Origin: Pseudomonadota bacterium
GTDB taxonomy: Bacteria > Pseudomonadota > Alphaproteobacteria > Rhizobiales > Rhizobiaceae
Length of the DNA: 64,000 nucleotides
Assembly (NCBI GenBank): GCA_023399465.1
Contig: JAEWPB010000103.1
Span: 46,817 to 110,816 of the forward strand
Direction of reading: 5' to 3'
Numbering within the stretch: position 1 is the stretch's first letter; each line of letters opens with the position of its first letter. A program made the translations under genes and the position numbers. Shown in pieces: positions 31,114-39,360 of this stretch. Below the pieces are notes generated by a model. That model was not told the origin of the DNA. It saw only the letters and a program-made list of their open reading frames with translations, and did no database searches.

Positions 31114-32366
31114 TGGGAGCAAATACGCACCTGCCGAACATACTGGTGATCGGCACTGGCGACACGAAGAGCGAGGAACTGCGTTTCATGGCCGGCGTCA
31201 TCCGCGAAGCGGGCGGCATGCCGGTCCTCCTCGATGTCAGCGTACTTGGCGACCCGGACTACCGCCCCGACTATTGCAAGCGTGATGTCGCCACGGCGGC
31301 CGGTACGACGATCGAGGCGATCATCGACAGCGGCGACGAAAACAGCGCCATGGAGCTGATGGCCAGGGGCGCATCCGCCTTGACCCGGCAGCTTTACGAC
31401 GCCGGGCTCATCGACGGTGTCATCGTCCTTGGCGGCTCGATGGGCACCGACCTTGCTCTTGATGTTGCAGCCGTTCTGCCCGTCGGCTTTCCGAAGTTCG
31501 TCATTTCCACGATCGCCTATTCGCATCTGCTGCCCCCCGAACGGATTGCCCCGGATCTGATGATGATCCTGTGGGCCGGCGGCCTCTATGGCCTGAACAG
31601 CATCTGCCGCTCCGTGCTGTCGCAGGCCTGCGGCGCCGTTGTCGGTGCCGCCCGCTTCGGCGAGAAGCCGAAGGGCGATCGGCCGCTTATCGGCATGACC
31701 TCGCTCGGGTCGAGCTGCCTCAAATATATGAAATTTCTCAAGCCGGAGCTGGAGAAGCGCGGATACGACGTCGCCGTGTTCCATTCGACCGGCATGGGTG
31801 GCCGCGCCTACGAAGCGATCGCCGCCCAGGGCGGTTTTGCCGCCGTCTTCGACTTCTGCATCCAGGAGGTCAACAACCACCATCACGGCACCGTGGTGAC
31901 ATCAGGGCCCGACCGCATGGAAAATGCCGGTCGCGTCGGCATTCCGCAGATCGTAGCCCCCGGAGCGGTCGACATGGTCGACCTGCCCGCATGGCAGGCA
32001 CTGCCCGCCGACTATGCCGAACGCCCCTATCACGCACACAACCGGCTGCTCGGCTCGTTCACCACCTCGCCCGAAGGCCGCCGTCGCATCGCCCGGATCA
32101 TCGGCGAGAAGTTGAGCGTGGCGCAATCCAAGGTCGCCTTCCTACTTCCGGTGCAGGGCATCCAGGAGTGGGACAAGCCCGATGAGCCGCTGCACGACCC
32201 GGAAGCACTCGGCGCTTTCATCGACGAGATGCGCCGGGCGGTGCCGGCGACCGCGCTGCTCGAGGAGGTCGACGACCACATCAATTCCGCCGCCTTCTCT
32301 GCCAAGGCCCTGGAGGTCTTCGACCGCTGGGTTGCCGAAGGCATCGTTCCCGAGGGGCGAGCATGA
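31113..32366 (+). CDS. UPF0261 / Tm-1-like ATP-binding domain protein
   Basis: A 417-residue member of the UPF0261 family, related to the N-terminal ATP-binding domain of the tomato Tm-1 resistance protein. Visible family features are ILVIGTGDTKSEELRFM at the N terminus, GVIVLGGSMGTDLA, GMTSLGSSCLKYMK and FHSTGMGGRAYEA. The biochemical role is unsettled. It is often encoded next to a TIM-barrel phosphoenolpyruvate-hydrolase-like partner, which is not seen here. It is translationally coupled to the IclR gene (1-base overlap) and to the HAD gene (4-base overlap), so it belongs to this catabolic operon. Confidence 0.87.
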   Translation: MGANTHLPNILVIGTGDTKSEELRFMAGVIREAGGMPVLLDVSVLGDPDYRPDYCKRDVATAAGTTIEAIIDSGDENSAMELMARGASALTRQLYDAGLIDGVIVLGGSMGTDLALDVAAVLPVGFPKFVISTIAYSHLLPPERIAPDLMMILWAGGLYGLNSICRSVLSQACGAVVGAARFGEKPKGDRPLIGMTSLGSSCLKYMKFLKPELEKRGYDVAVFHSTGMGGRAYEAIAAQGGFAAVFDFCIQEVNNHHHGTVVTSGPDRMENAGRVGIPQIVAPGAVDMVDLPAWQALPADYAERPYHAHNRLLGSFTTSPEGRRRIARIIGEKLSVAQSKVAFLLPVQGIQEWDKPDEPLHDPEALGAFIDEMRRAVPATALLEEVDDHINSAAFSAKALEVFDRWVAEGIVPEGRA

Positions 32367-33013
32367 GCCCCGATCGTGCTCTCATTCTCGATTTCGGCGG
32401 CGTCGTCACGCGGACGCTCTTCGAAACCCACGACATAACCGAACGGGCGCTCGGCCTTGAGTCGGGAACGCTGAAATGGCAGGGCCCCTTCGACACGTCG
32501 ACCGATCCGCTCTGGGTGTCGATGCAGAACCGCGAGATCTCCGAGCGCGACTACTGGATGACGCGCACGGCGGAGGTTGGACGCCTTCTCGGCGAGGACT
32601 GGACCGACATGAAGACCTTCGTGCAGCGCGCCCGTGGGGCCGAGCCCGAACTGGTCCTGCGTCCGGAAGCGCGCGATGCGATCCTCGCTGCCAAACGGGC
32701 CGGGCTGAAACTTGCGATCCTCTCCAATGAACTCGACCTGTTCTACGGGGTCGAGTTCCGCAAGCGCTTCCCCTTGATCGAGCTGTTCGACGTGATCGTC
32801 GACGCCACCTACACGAAAATCCTCAAGCCCGATCCGCGCGCCTACGAGCAGGTCCTCGCCGAGCTCGCCCTGCCGCGCGAGGCCTGCGTCTTTGTCGACG
32901 ACCAGAAGAAGAACATCGAGGGGGCGGAAGCCGTCGCGCTTCCCCATGTGCATTTCGATGTCACCCGCCCTGCTGAAAGCTACTCCCAGGCACTTCGCAT
33001 GCTTGGTCTGTGA
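32363..33013 (+). CDS. HAD-superfamily hydrolase
   Basis: A 216-residue HAD-IA protein. Motif I is LDFGGVV with nucleophile Asp10, but the usual second Asp is Gly, as in the epoxide-hydrolase N-terminal/YihX branch. Motif II Ser is in ILSNE, motif III Lys in TKILKPDPRAYE, and motif IV is VFVDDQKKN. It probably dephosphorylates a small metabolite, though the Gly substitution could alter the chemistry. It is coupled to the UPF0261 gene by a 4-base overlap. Confidence 0.87.
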   Translation: MSPDRALILDFGGVVTRTLFETHDITERALGLESGTLKWQGPFDTSTDPLWVSMQNREISERDYWMTRTAEVGRLLGEDWTDMKTFVQRARGAEPELVLRPEARDAILAAKRAGLKLAILSNELDLFYGVEFRKRFPLIELFDVIVDATYTKILKPDPRAYEQVLAELALPREACVFVDDQKKNIEGAEAVALPHVHFDVTRPAESYSQALRMLGL

Positions 33014-33031
33014 ACCAAAAAGGACTGTCCG

Positions 33032-34390
33032 ATGCGTGAATCCAACTTCCTGATTGAAAACAATGCCCGCCATCTCTGGCATCCCATGGCCCACCCGGCC
33101 GAGATGCAGGCCAACCCGCCGCGCATCATAAAGGCCGGAGAAGGGGTCGAAGTCGTCGACATCCACGGAAAGAAGGTGCTCGATGCCGTTGGCGGACTGT
33201 GGAATGTCAATCTCGGCTATTCCTGCGAGCCGGTGAAGAAGGCGATCCGCGACCAGCTCGACGAACTGCCCTACTATTCGACCTTTCGCGGCACCACCAA
33301 TTCGCCGCTGATCGAACTGTCCTGCGGACTCGCCGACTGGTTCAAGGAAGACGGGCTCACCCGCTCGTTCTTCACCTCGGGCGGCTCCGATTCGGTCGAG
33401 ACCTGCCTGCGCCTCGCCCGGCAGTATCACAAGATCAACGGCCAGCCGGAGCGCACCAAGTTCGTCGCCCTGAAGAAAGGCTACCACGGCACCCATTTCG
33501 GCGGCGCCTCGGTCAACGGCAACGCGAATTTCCGTCGCAACTACGAGCCGCTGTTGCCGGGTGTCTTCCATCTCGCTGCCCCCTACCCCTACCGCAACCC
33601 GTTCAACACCACCGATCCCGCCGAGATCGCCCGGGCGATCGCCAGCCAGTTCGAGGACGAGATCGCCTTCCAGGGCGCCGACACCATCGCCGCGCTGATC
33701 ATGGAACCCGTTCTCGGCGCCGGCGGCGTCATCGTTCCGCACGAAACCTTCATGCCGCTGATGCGCGAGATTTGCGACCGCCACGGCATCCTGTTGATCG
33801 CCGACGAGGTGATTACCGCCTTCGGCCGCACCGGCACCTGGACGGGATCGCGTGGATGGGGCGTCAAGCCCGACCTGATGTCGACCGCCAAGGCGATCAC
33901 CAACGGCTACTTCCCCTTCGGCGCGGTGATGATCGGCGAAAAGGTGGCCGAGGCCTTCGAAAGCAACAAGAACAGCTTTGGCGCGATCGGCCACGGCTAC
34001 ACCTATTCCGGCCATCCCGTCGGTGCGGCTGCGGCGCTGGCAACGCTCAAGGAGACGAAGCGGCTCGATACCGCGGCCAATGCCGCGGCCCGCGGCGCCG
34101 AACTGATGACTGGGCTGGAAGGACTGAAGGACAAGCACGAACTGGTCGGCGACGTGCGCGGCCGGGGCCTGATGGCCGCCCTCGAACTGGTCTCCGACCG
34201 CGCGAAGAAGACGGGCGCCGCCAAGGATGTGGTCGCCAAGGTCTATGACACCGCCTACGAAGCCGGCGTCATGGTGCGCACGTCGGGTTCGAACGTGATC
34301 ATCTCGCCGCCGCTTGTGATCACAGAAGGCGACGTCGCCCGCATCATCTCGGCGCTCGACCACGGCCTTGCCGCTGCTGGAGGCAGATGA
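33032..34390 (+). CDS. Class III PLP-dependent aminotransferase (omega-aminotransferase type)
   Basis: A 452-residue fold-type I enzyme. PLP Lys287 lies in STAKAITNGYFPFGA; the cofactor-binding Asp is in LIADEVITAFGRTG, and the phosphate-binding segment is FTSGGSDSVETCLRLAR. It resembles omega-aminotransferases that use beta-alanine, taurine, putrescine or related amines with pyruvate as acceptor. The amino donor cannot be told from sequence. It lies 18 bases after the HAD gene, and the next enzyme starts 1 base after its stop. Confidence 0.9.
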   Translation: MRESNFLIENNARHLWHPMAHPAEMQANPPRIIKAGEGVEVVDIHGKKVLDAVGGLWNVNLGYSCEPVKKAIRDQLDELPYYSTFRGTTNSPLIELSCGLADWFKEDGLTRSFFTSGGSDSVETCLRLARQYHKINGQPERTKFVALKKGYHGTHFGGASVNGNANFRRNYEPLLPGVFHLAAPYPYRNPFNTTDPAEIARAIASQFEDEIAFQGADTIAALIMEPVLGAGGVIVPHETFMPLMREICDRHGILLIADEVITAFGRTGTWTGSRGWGVKPDLMSTAKAITNGYFPFGAVMIGEKVAEAFESNKNSFGAIGHGYTYSGHPVGAAAALATLKETKRLDTAANAAARGAELMTGLEGLKDKHELVGDVRGRGLMAALELVSDRAKKTGAAKDVVAKVYDTAYEAGVMVRTSGSNVIISPPLVITEGDVARIISALDHGLAAAGGR

Positions 34391-34391
34391 G

Positions 34392-35675
34392 ATGGCGGAT
34401 AACGAGGCACTGATTGCGCGTCGCGAAAGGCTGCTCGGCCGCAACATGTCGCTGTTCTACCAGGATCCGGTGCACCTGGTGCGCGGAGAAGGCGTCTGGC
34501 TCTGGGATGCCGATGGCCGCAGGTATCTCGACTGCTACAACAATGTGCCGCATGTCGGCCATTGTCACCCGCGCGTCGTCGAGGCCATCGCCCGGCAGGC
34601 CTCGACGCTGAATACCCATACGCGCTACCTGCACGAGGGGATCCTCGACTATGTCGAGCGGCTGACCGCAACCTTCGACGACAGCCTCGACACCGCGATC
34701 CTGACCTGCACCGGCAGCGAGGCGAACGACGTCGCGCTGCGCATGGCGCAGGCCGTCACCGGCCGGACCGGCGTGATTGCGACCGACCACACCTACCACG
34801 GAAACACGACCGCGGTGTCGCAGCTTTCCACCCGCATGCCGCCGGTCGGCGGCTTCGGGGGCCATGTCCGCCATGTCCCGGCGCCGGACAGCTACCGTCC
34901 GCTCGGCGGCGCTCCGGGCGAGGCATTTGCGGAGGCTTTCGCCGCCGAGGTCGAAAAGGCGATCGCCTCGCTGCAGGAAAGCCCGCATGGGTTTTCGGCA
35001 CTGATCATCTGCCCCTACTTCGCCAATGAAGGGTTCCCGGAACTACCCTCCGGCTTCCTCGACAAGGCGATTGCCGCGGTCCGCAAGGCCGGCGGTCTCG
35101 TCATCGCCGACGAGGTTCAGCCCGGCTTCGGACGCCTCGGCACCCACATGTGGGGCCACCAGCGGGCCGGTTTTGTGCCCGACGTCGTGACACTCGGCAA
35201 GCCGATGGGGAACGGCCATCCGATCGGCGGAGTCGTTGCCAATGCCGATACGCTGAACGCCTTCCGCAAGGCCTTCCGCTACTTCAATACCTTCGGCGGC
35301 AACCCGGTTTCCTGCGCAGCCGCGAGCGCCGTGCTCGACGTGATCGAGGATGAGGGGTTGATCGACAATGCCCGGGAAGTGGGCAGCTATGCCCGCGCCG
35401 GTCTCGAAAATCTGGCCGAGAAACACGACATCATCGGCGACATCCGCGGCAGCGGCCTGTTTTTCGGCGCCGAACTGGTGCTCGACAAGAACGAGAAAAC
35501 GCCCGCCACCGACCTCGCCACCAAGGTCATCAACGACATGCGCGAGCGCGGCATCCTGATGGGCAAGCTTGGCATCCACCAGTGCGCGACCAAGATCCGG
35601 CCGCCAATGCCCTTCTCCAAGGACAATGCCGCGCTGATGCTGTCGGCACTCAACGACGTTCTGGCGCGGCTTTGA
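34392..35675 (+). CDS. Class III aminotransferase-fold enzyme of the AGXT2L phospho-lyase type
   Basis: A 427-residue PLP enzyme. The sequence strongly recalls animal AGXT2L1/AGXT2L2 (ethanolamine-phosphate and 5-phosphohydroxylysine phospho-lyases). It has NNVPHVGHCHP, HTRYLHEG, DHTYHGNT, PDVVTLGKPMGNGHP with PLP Lys270, YFNTFGGNPVSCAAA and a KIRPPMPF C-terminal motif. Such enzymes remove phosphate and ammonia from O-phospho-amino alcohols to give an aldehyde. The next gene is an APH-fold kinase, which could make the phosphorylated substrate. Annotation as a plain aminotransferase is the alternative. The ATG at 34392 is 1 base after the previous stop. Confidence 0.85.
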   Translation: MADNEALIARRERLLGRNMSLFYQDPVHLVRGEGVWLWDADGRRYLDCYNNVPHVGHCHPRVVEAIARQASTLNTHTRYLHEGILDYVERLTATFDDSLDTAILTCTGSEANDVALRMAQAVTGRTGVIATDHTYHGNTTAVSQLSTRMPPVGGFGGHVRHVPAPDSYRPLGGAPGEAFAEAFAAEVEKAIASLQESPHGFSALIICPYFANEGFPELPSGFLDKAIAAVRKAGGLVIADEVQPGFGRLGTHMWGHQRAGFVPDVVTLGKPMGNGHPIGGVVANADTLNAFRKAFRYFNTFGGNPVSCAAASAVLDVIEDEGLIDNAREVGSYARAGLENLAEKHDIIGDIRGSGLFFGAELVLDKNEKTPATDLATKVINDMRERGILMGKLGIHQCATKIRPPMPFSKDNAALMLSALNDVLARL

Positions 35676-35682
35676 TGCTGAG

Positions 35683-36705
35683 ATGAGCGCAACCGACGAA
35701 AGCTCGCTTCCGTCCGCCCTTCTCGAACGGGCCCGCGAGGCATTGCAGCATTGGGAACTGAGCGGCGACCCCTCGCCCACGCTTCTGAAGTACCGCGAGA
35801 ATGCCGTCTTCAGGGTGGAGCTTGCCGATGGTTCGCCGGCGGCATTGCGCCTGCACCGGCCGGGCTACCACAGCGAAGCCGCGCTGCTGTCCGAATTGCA
35901 CTGGATGGACGATCTCAGGCGAAACGGCCTTCGTGTCCCCGGCCCGGTACTTTCCGCAGATGGGCGACTGCTCGTACGCCTCGAGGCATCACCGCGTTTC
36001 GGGATTCAATATGCCGACATCATCGGCTGGGTCGACGGCGAGCAACTTGGCGAAACCGGCACACCGCTGGCATTCGGGCCGGAAGATATCAGCCGCATAT
36101 TCGCGGCGCTCGGCGCAACCATGGCCGAGATGCACAATATTTCCGATCGCTGGGTCCCGCCGGATGCTTTCGTCCGCCCGAGCTGGGATCTCGACGGGCT
36201 GCTCGGGGAAAAGCCGCTGTGGGGCCGGTTCTGGGATTGCCCCGGCCTGGAACCGGGAGAGATCATCCGGCTGGAGGCGTTGCGGACCTTCCTGCAGGAG
36301 AAGTTGCGAGATGCCGCGGAACAGAACCTCGACTACGGATTGATCCATGCCGATCTGGTGCGCGAAAACGTGTTCTTCGCCGGCGACGACATCGCTCTTA
36401 TCGATTTCGACGACTGCGGTTATGGCTGGCGGTTGTTCGACCTGGCGACGACGCTACTGAAGAACCGCCGCGAGCCTCTTTACCCTTTGATCCGCGATTG
36501 CCTGATTGAAGGCTATCGCTCCCGCCGCCCACTCGCTGACAGCGCCGTGGATCTTTTGCCACTCTTCCTGCTGTTGCGCAGTCTCACCTATATCGGCTGG
36601 GTCGGGGAACGCCCGGAGATCAATGATGCACGCGAACGCATGCGGCGCTATGTTCCAGAAGCGCTTGAACTGGCCCGCTCTCTCGGCTTCAGCGAGCCCG
36701 CCTGA
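35683..36705 (+). CDS. APH-fold kinase (hydroxylysine-kinase/aminoglycoside-phosphotransferase family)
   Basis: A 340-residue small-molecule kinase. The Brenner motif LIHADLVRENVFF gives catalytic Asp224, and IDFDDCGYGWRLFDLA gives the metal-binding Asp. The family includes homoserine, choline and 5-hydroxylysine kinases as well as true antibiotic phosphotransferases. The 7-base spacing from the AGXT2L-type gene suggests phosphorylation of an amino alcohol rather than drug resistance. It ends 2 bases from the convergent hpaR stop, leaving no room for a separate terminator. Confidence 0.85.
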   Translation: MSATDESSLPSALLERAREALQHWELSGDPSPTLLKYRENAVFRVELADGSPAALRLHRPGYHSEAALLSELHWMDDLRRNGLRVPGPVLSADGRLLVRLEASPRFGIQYADIIGWVDGEQLGETGTPLAFGPEDISRIFAALGATMAEMHNISDRWVPPDAFVRPSWDLDGLLGEKPLWGRFWDCPGLEPGEIIRLEALRTFLQEKLRDAAEQNLDYGLIHADLVRENVFFAGDDIALIDFDDCGYGWRLFDLATTLLKNRREPLYPLIRDCLIEGYRSRRPLADSAVDLLPLFLLLRSLTYIGWVGERPEINDARERMRRYVPEALELARSLGFSEPA

Positions 36706-36707
36706 TG

Positions 36708-37181
36708 TCAGTCGTTCAGCATCGCCAGATCGTCGAGCATGTCGAGAAGCGCCTCGATCCGCTCGCTGCCGAACTTCTTCTCCAGCGCGTCGTAGATCAT
36801 CCGGCTTTCGGGGCTGACCTTGTTGATGATCGTCATGCCCGCAGGGGTGATCTCGAGCAGCACGCGCCGGCCGTCATTGACGTCCTTGCTCTTGGTGATG
36901 AGACCGCGCTCTTCGAGCGAGCGGATGATGCGGGTCAGACTCGGAGCGAGAATGAACGCGCGGTCTGCCATCTCCGAGGCATCGACAATTCCGTTTTCCG
37001 CCAGCACGCGGATAACGCGCCACTGCTGCTCGGTCATGTCGTGGGCGGCGAGCATCGGGCGGAAATGACTCATGACCGCTTCGCGCGCTCGCAGAAGGGC
37101 GATGGGCAGCGATCGTCTGGTGTTGCGGGGCAGGAGTGCGTCCTGCGGAATACCGTTATTGCGCTGAGGGTGCTCGGTCAT
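36708..37181 (-). CDS. hpaR: MarR-family repressor of homoprotocatechuate genes
   Basis: A 157-residue MarR-type regulator. The HpaR-like N terminus (RRSLPIALLRAREAVMSHFRP) is followed by a winged helix with ILAPSLTRIIRSLEERGLI and the wing DVNDGRRVLLEIT. The ATG at 37181 matches the usual HpaR length; a longer frame would enter the intergenic operator. It is divergent from hpaF across 137 bases containing a perfect palindrome. It is expected to repress the hpaF-I operon until homoprotocatechuate or 4-hydroxyphenylacetate is present. Confidence 0.9.
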   Translation of the reverse strand: MTEHPQRNNGIPQDALLPRNTRRSLPIALLRAREAVMSHFRPMLAAHDMTEQQWRVIRVLAENGIVDASEMADRAFILAPSLTRIIRSLEERGLITKSKDVNDGRRVLLEITPAGMTIINKVSPESRMIYDALEKKFGSERIEALLDMLDDLAMLND

Positions 37182-37273
37182 ATCCGGTTCTATGCGGCAT
37201 TTTCGGGTTTTGTGCAATTGGCAGATGCAGCGCAAATTGGCGAAACCAATCTTGACGCCGCGACCCGCCATTG

Positions 37274-37285
37274 TTAACATGTTAA
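37274..37285. promoter_or_regulatory. Candidate HpaR operator palindrome
   Basis: A perfect 12-base palindrome, TTAACATGTTAA, in the hpaR-hpaF intergenic region, 33 bases before hpaF and followed by an AT-rich stretch. Size and symmetry fit a MarR dimer site. Binding is inferred. Confidence 0.6.
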
Positions 37286-37318
37286 ATATAAAAAAGTAAG
37301 ACGACGGCGGGAGGAAGC

Positions 37319-37708
37319 ATGCCGCATTTCACCATGGAATATTCGGCAAACCTGGACCACCAGATGGACATGCAGGCCCTTTGCCGTGTCGTGCGCGATG
37401 TCATTCTGGATACCGGGCTGTTCGAGATCGGCGCCGTTCGCGTCCGGGCCACCCGTTGCGACGCCTATGCAGTGGCCGACCTGATGGAAGAAAATGCCTT
37501 CATCGACATGTCGTTCCGCATCGGTACCGGACGCAGCGCCGACGACAAGAAGCGGACCGGTGAGGCGATTTTCGCCGCCGTAACCGAGCACCTCGCCGGG
37601 CTTTTCGCCACCCCGCATTTCGCCCTGACGCTCGAGATCCGCGAGATCGACCCGGCCTTGAGCTGGAGAAAGAACGCCATTCACCCGCGGCTGCGCGACA
37701 AGAGCTAA
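37319..37708 (+). CDS. hpaF: 5-carboxymethyl-2-hydroxymuconate delta-isomerase
   Basis: A 129-residue tautomerase-fold enzyme of the CHMI family that converts 5-carboxymethyl-2-hydroxymuconate to its keto isomer in the homoprotocatechuate meta-cleavage pathway. The sequence starts MPHFTMEYS; after Met removal Pro1 is the catalytic base. GGGAGGAA lies a few bases upstream. It is the first gene of the hpa lower operon, directly downstream of the HpaR palindrome. The same gene is called hpcD in E. coli C. Confidence 0.92.
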   Translation: MPHFTMEYSANLDHQMDMQALCRVVRDVILDTGLFEIGAVRVRATRCDAYAVADLMEENAFIDMSFRIGTGRSADDKKRTGEAIFAAVTEHLAGLFATPHFALTLEIREIDPALSWRKNAIHPRLRDKS

Positions 37709-37804
37709 CCGCCTTCCCCATCCTCCGGACCACCGGAGCAGCCTCATCCTTCCGGCTGCACCCGCCTTCTCGAGGCGGACGGCCGCGCCAAGCTGGAGAC
37801 GATC

Positions 37805-39322
37805 ATGTCCAAACTCGAAGAAAACATCGCCAAGGCACAGGGCTATCTCGCCCGGTTCCGCGAACAGGGCGTGCTCAACCATATCAACGGCGAGGCCGTT
37901 GCGGCGCTCGACGGCGCGACCTTCGAGACCATCTCGCCGGTCGACCTGAAGCCGCTCGCCAAGGTCGCGCATGGCAAGGCCGCCGATATCGATCGTGCCG
38001 CCAAGGCAGCGAAGGCCGCCTTCCCGGCCTGGGCGGCCATGGACGGCGCCGCCCGCAAGAAGCTCCTGCACAAGATCGCCGATGCCATCGTCGCGCGCGC
38101 CGAGGAAATCGCCTTCACCGAGTGCATGGACACCGGACAGTCGCTGAAGTTCATGGCCAAGGCAGCGCTTCGCGGCGCTGAAAACTTCCGCTTTTTCGCC
38201 GATCGCGCACCGGAAGCCCGCGATGGCAAGGCGATCCGGGCGCCCGGTCAGGTCAACATGACGACCCGCGTGCCGATCGGCCCGGTCGGCGTCATCACGC
38301 CGTGGAACACGCCGTTCATGCTTTCCACCTGGAAGATCGCTCCGGCGCTTGCCGCCGGCTGCACCGTCGTTCACAAGCCGGCCGAATTCTCGCCGCTGAC
38401 CGCCCGCCTGCTGGTTGAGATCGCCGAGGAAGCCGGCCTGCCCAAGGGCGTGTGGTACCTCGTCAACGGCCTCGGCGAGGACGCCGGCAAGGCGCTGACC
38501 GAGCATCCAGACATCAAGGCGATCGGCTTCGTCGGCGAGAGCCGCACCGGCTCGATGATCATGAAGCAGGGCGCCGACACGCTGAAGCGCGTGCACTTCG
38601 AACTCGGCGGCAAGAACCCGGTCATCGTCTTTGCCGATGCGGATCTGGAACGCGCCGCCGACGCCGCCGTGTTCATGATCTACTCGCTGAACGGCGAGCG
38701 CTGCACCTCCTCCTCGCGCCTGCTGGTCGAGGACAGCATCTATGAGAAGTTCACCGCCATGGTCGCGGAGAAGGCACGCCGCATCAAGGTCGGCCATCCC
38801 CTCGACCCGGAAACCGTGGTCGGCCCGCTGATCCACCCGGTGCACGAGAAGAAGGTCCGCTCATATATCGCCATCGGCGCAAGCGAGGGCGCGACACTTG
38901 CCGTCGACGGCAGCGCCTACAAGGATGCGAATGGCGGCTGCTATGTCGCCCCGACCCTGTTCACCAACGTGCGCAACGACATGCGCATCGCCCAGGAGGA
39001 AATCTTCGGCCCGGTGCTGAGCGCCATCCCGTTCAAGGACGAGGCCGAAGCGCTGGCGCTCGCCAATGACGTCCAGTACGGTCTCACCGGCTATCTCTGG
39101 ACGGCCGACGTCACCCGCGCCTTCCGCTTTACCGACCAGCTCGAGGCCGGGATGATCTGGGTGAATTCCGAAAACGTCCGTCACCTGCCGACCCCCTTCG
39201 GCGGCGTGAAGAATTCCGGCATCGGCCGCGATGGCGGCGACTGGTCCTTCGATTTCTACATGGAAACGAAGAACATCGCCTTCGCCTCCGCGCCGCAGGC
39301 CATCCAGAAACTCGGCGGCTGA
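37805..39322 (+). CDS. hpaE: 5-carboxymethyl-2-hydroxymuconic semialdehyde dehydrogenase
   Basis: A 505-residue NAD-dependent ALDH-superfamily enzyme that oxidises the ring-cleavage semialdehyde to 5-carboxymethyl-2-hydroxymuconate. Catalytic Glu lies in HFELGGKNP and Cys in LNGERCTSSSRLLV, the latter a typical HpaE signature. VGPLIHPVHEKKV and the C-terminal GGDWSFDFYMETKN segment also fit HpaE. It follows hpaF after a 96-base gap and precedes hpaD. Confidence 0.95.
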   Translation: MSKLEENIAKAQGYLARFREQGVLNHINGEAVAALDGATFETISPVDLKPLAKVAHGKAADIDRAAKAAKAAFPAWAAMDGAARKKLLHKIADAIVARAEEIAFTECMDTGQSLKFMAKAALRGAENFRFFADRAPEARDGKAIRAPGQVNMTTRVPIGPVGVITPWNTPFMLSTWKIAPALAAGCTVVHKPAEFSPLTARLLVEIAEEAGLPKGVWYLVNGLGEDAGKALTEHPDIKAIGFVGESRTGSMIMKQGADTLKRVHFELGGKNPVIVFADADLERAADAAVFMIYSLNGERCTSSSRLLVEDSIYEKFTAMVAEKARRIKVGHPLDPETVVGPLIHPVHEKKVRSYIAIGASEGATLAVDGSAYKDANGGCYVAPTLFTNVRNDMRIAQEEIFGPVLSAIPFKDEAEALALANDVQYGLTGYLWTADVTRAFRFTDQLEAGMIWVNSENVRHLPTPFGGVKNSGIGRDGGDWSFDFYMETKNIAFASAPQAIQKLGG

Positions 39323-39360
39323 AAAAGCCCCGTCATCTAAGAAATTTGGAGGAGATTTCC

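Noticed and set aside
32030..34447. 805-codon minus-strand open frame opposite the HAD and aminotransferase genes
   Set aside because: Spans parts of three convincing plus-strand genes and has no domain.
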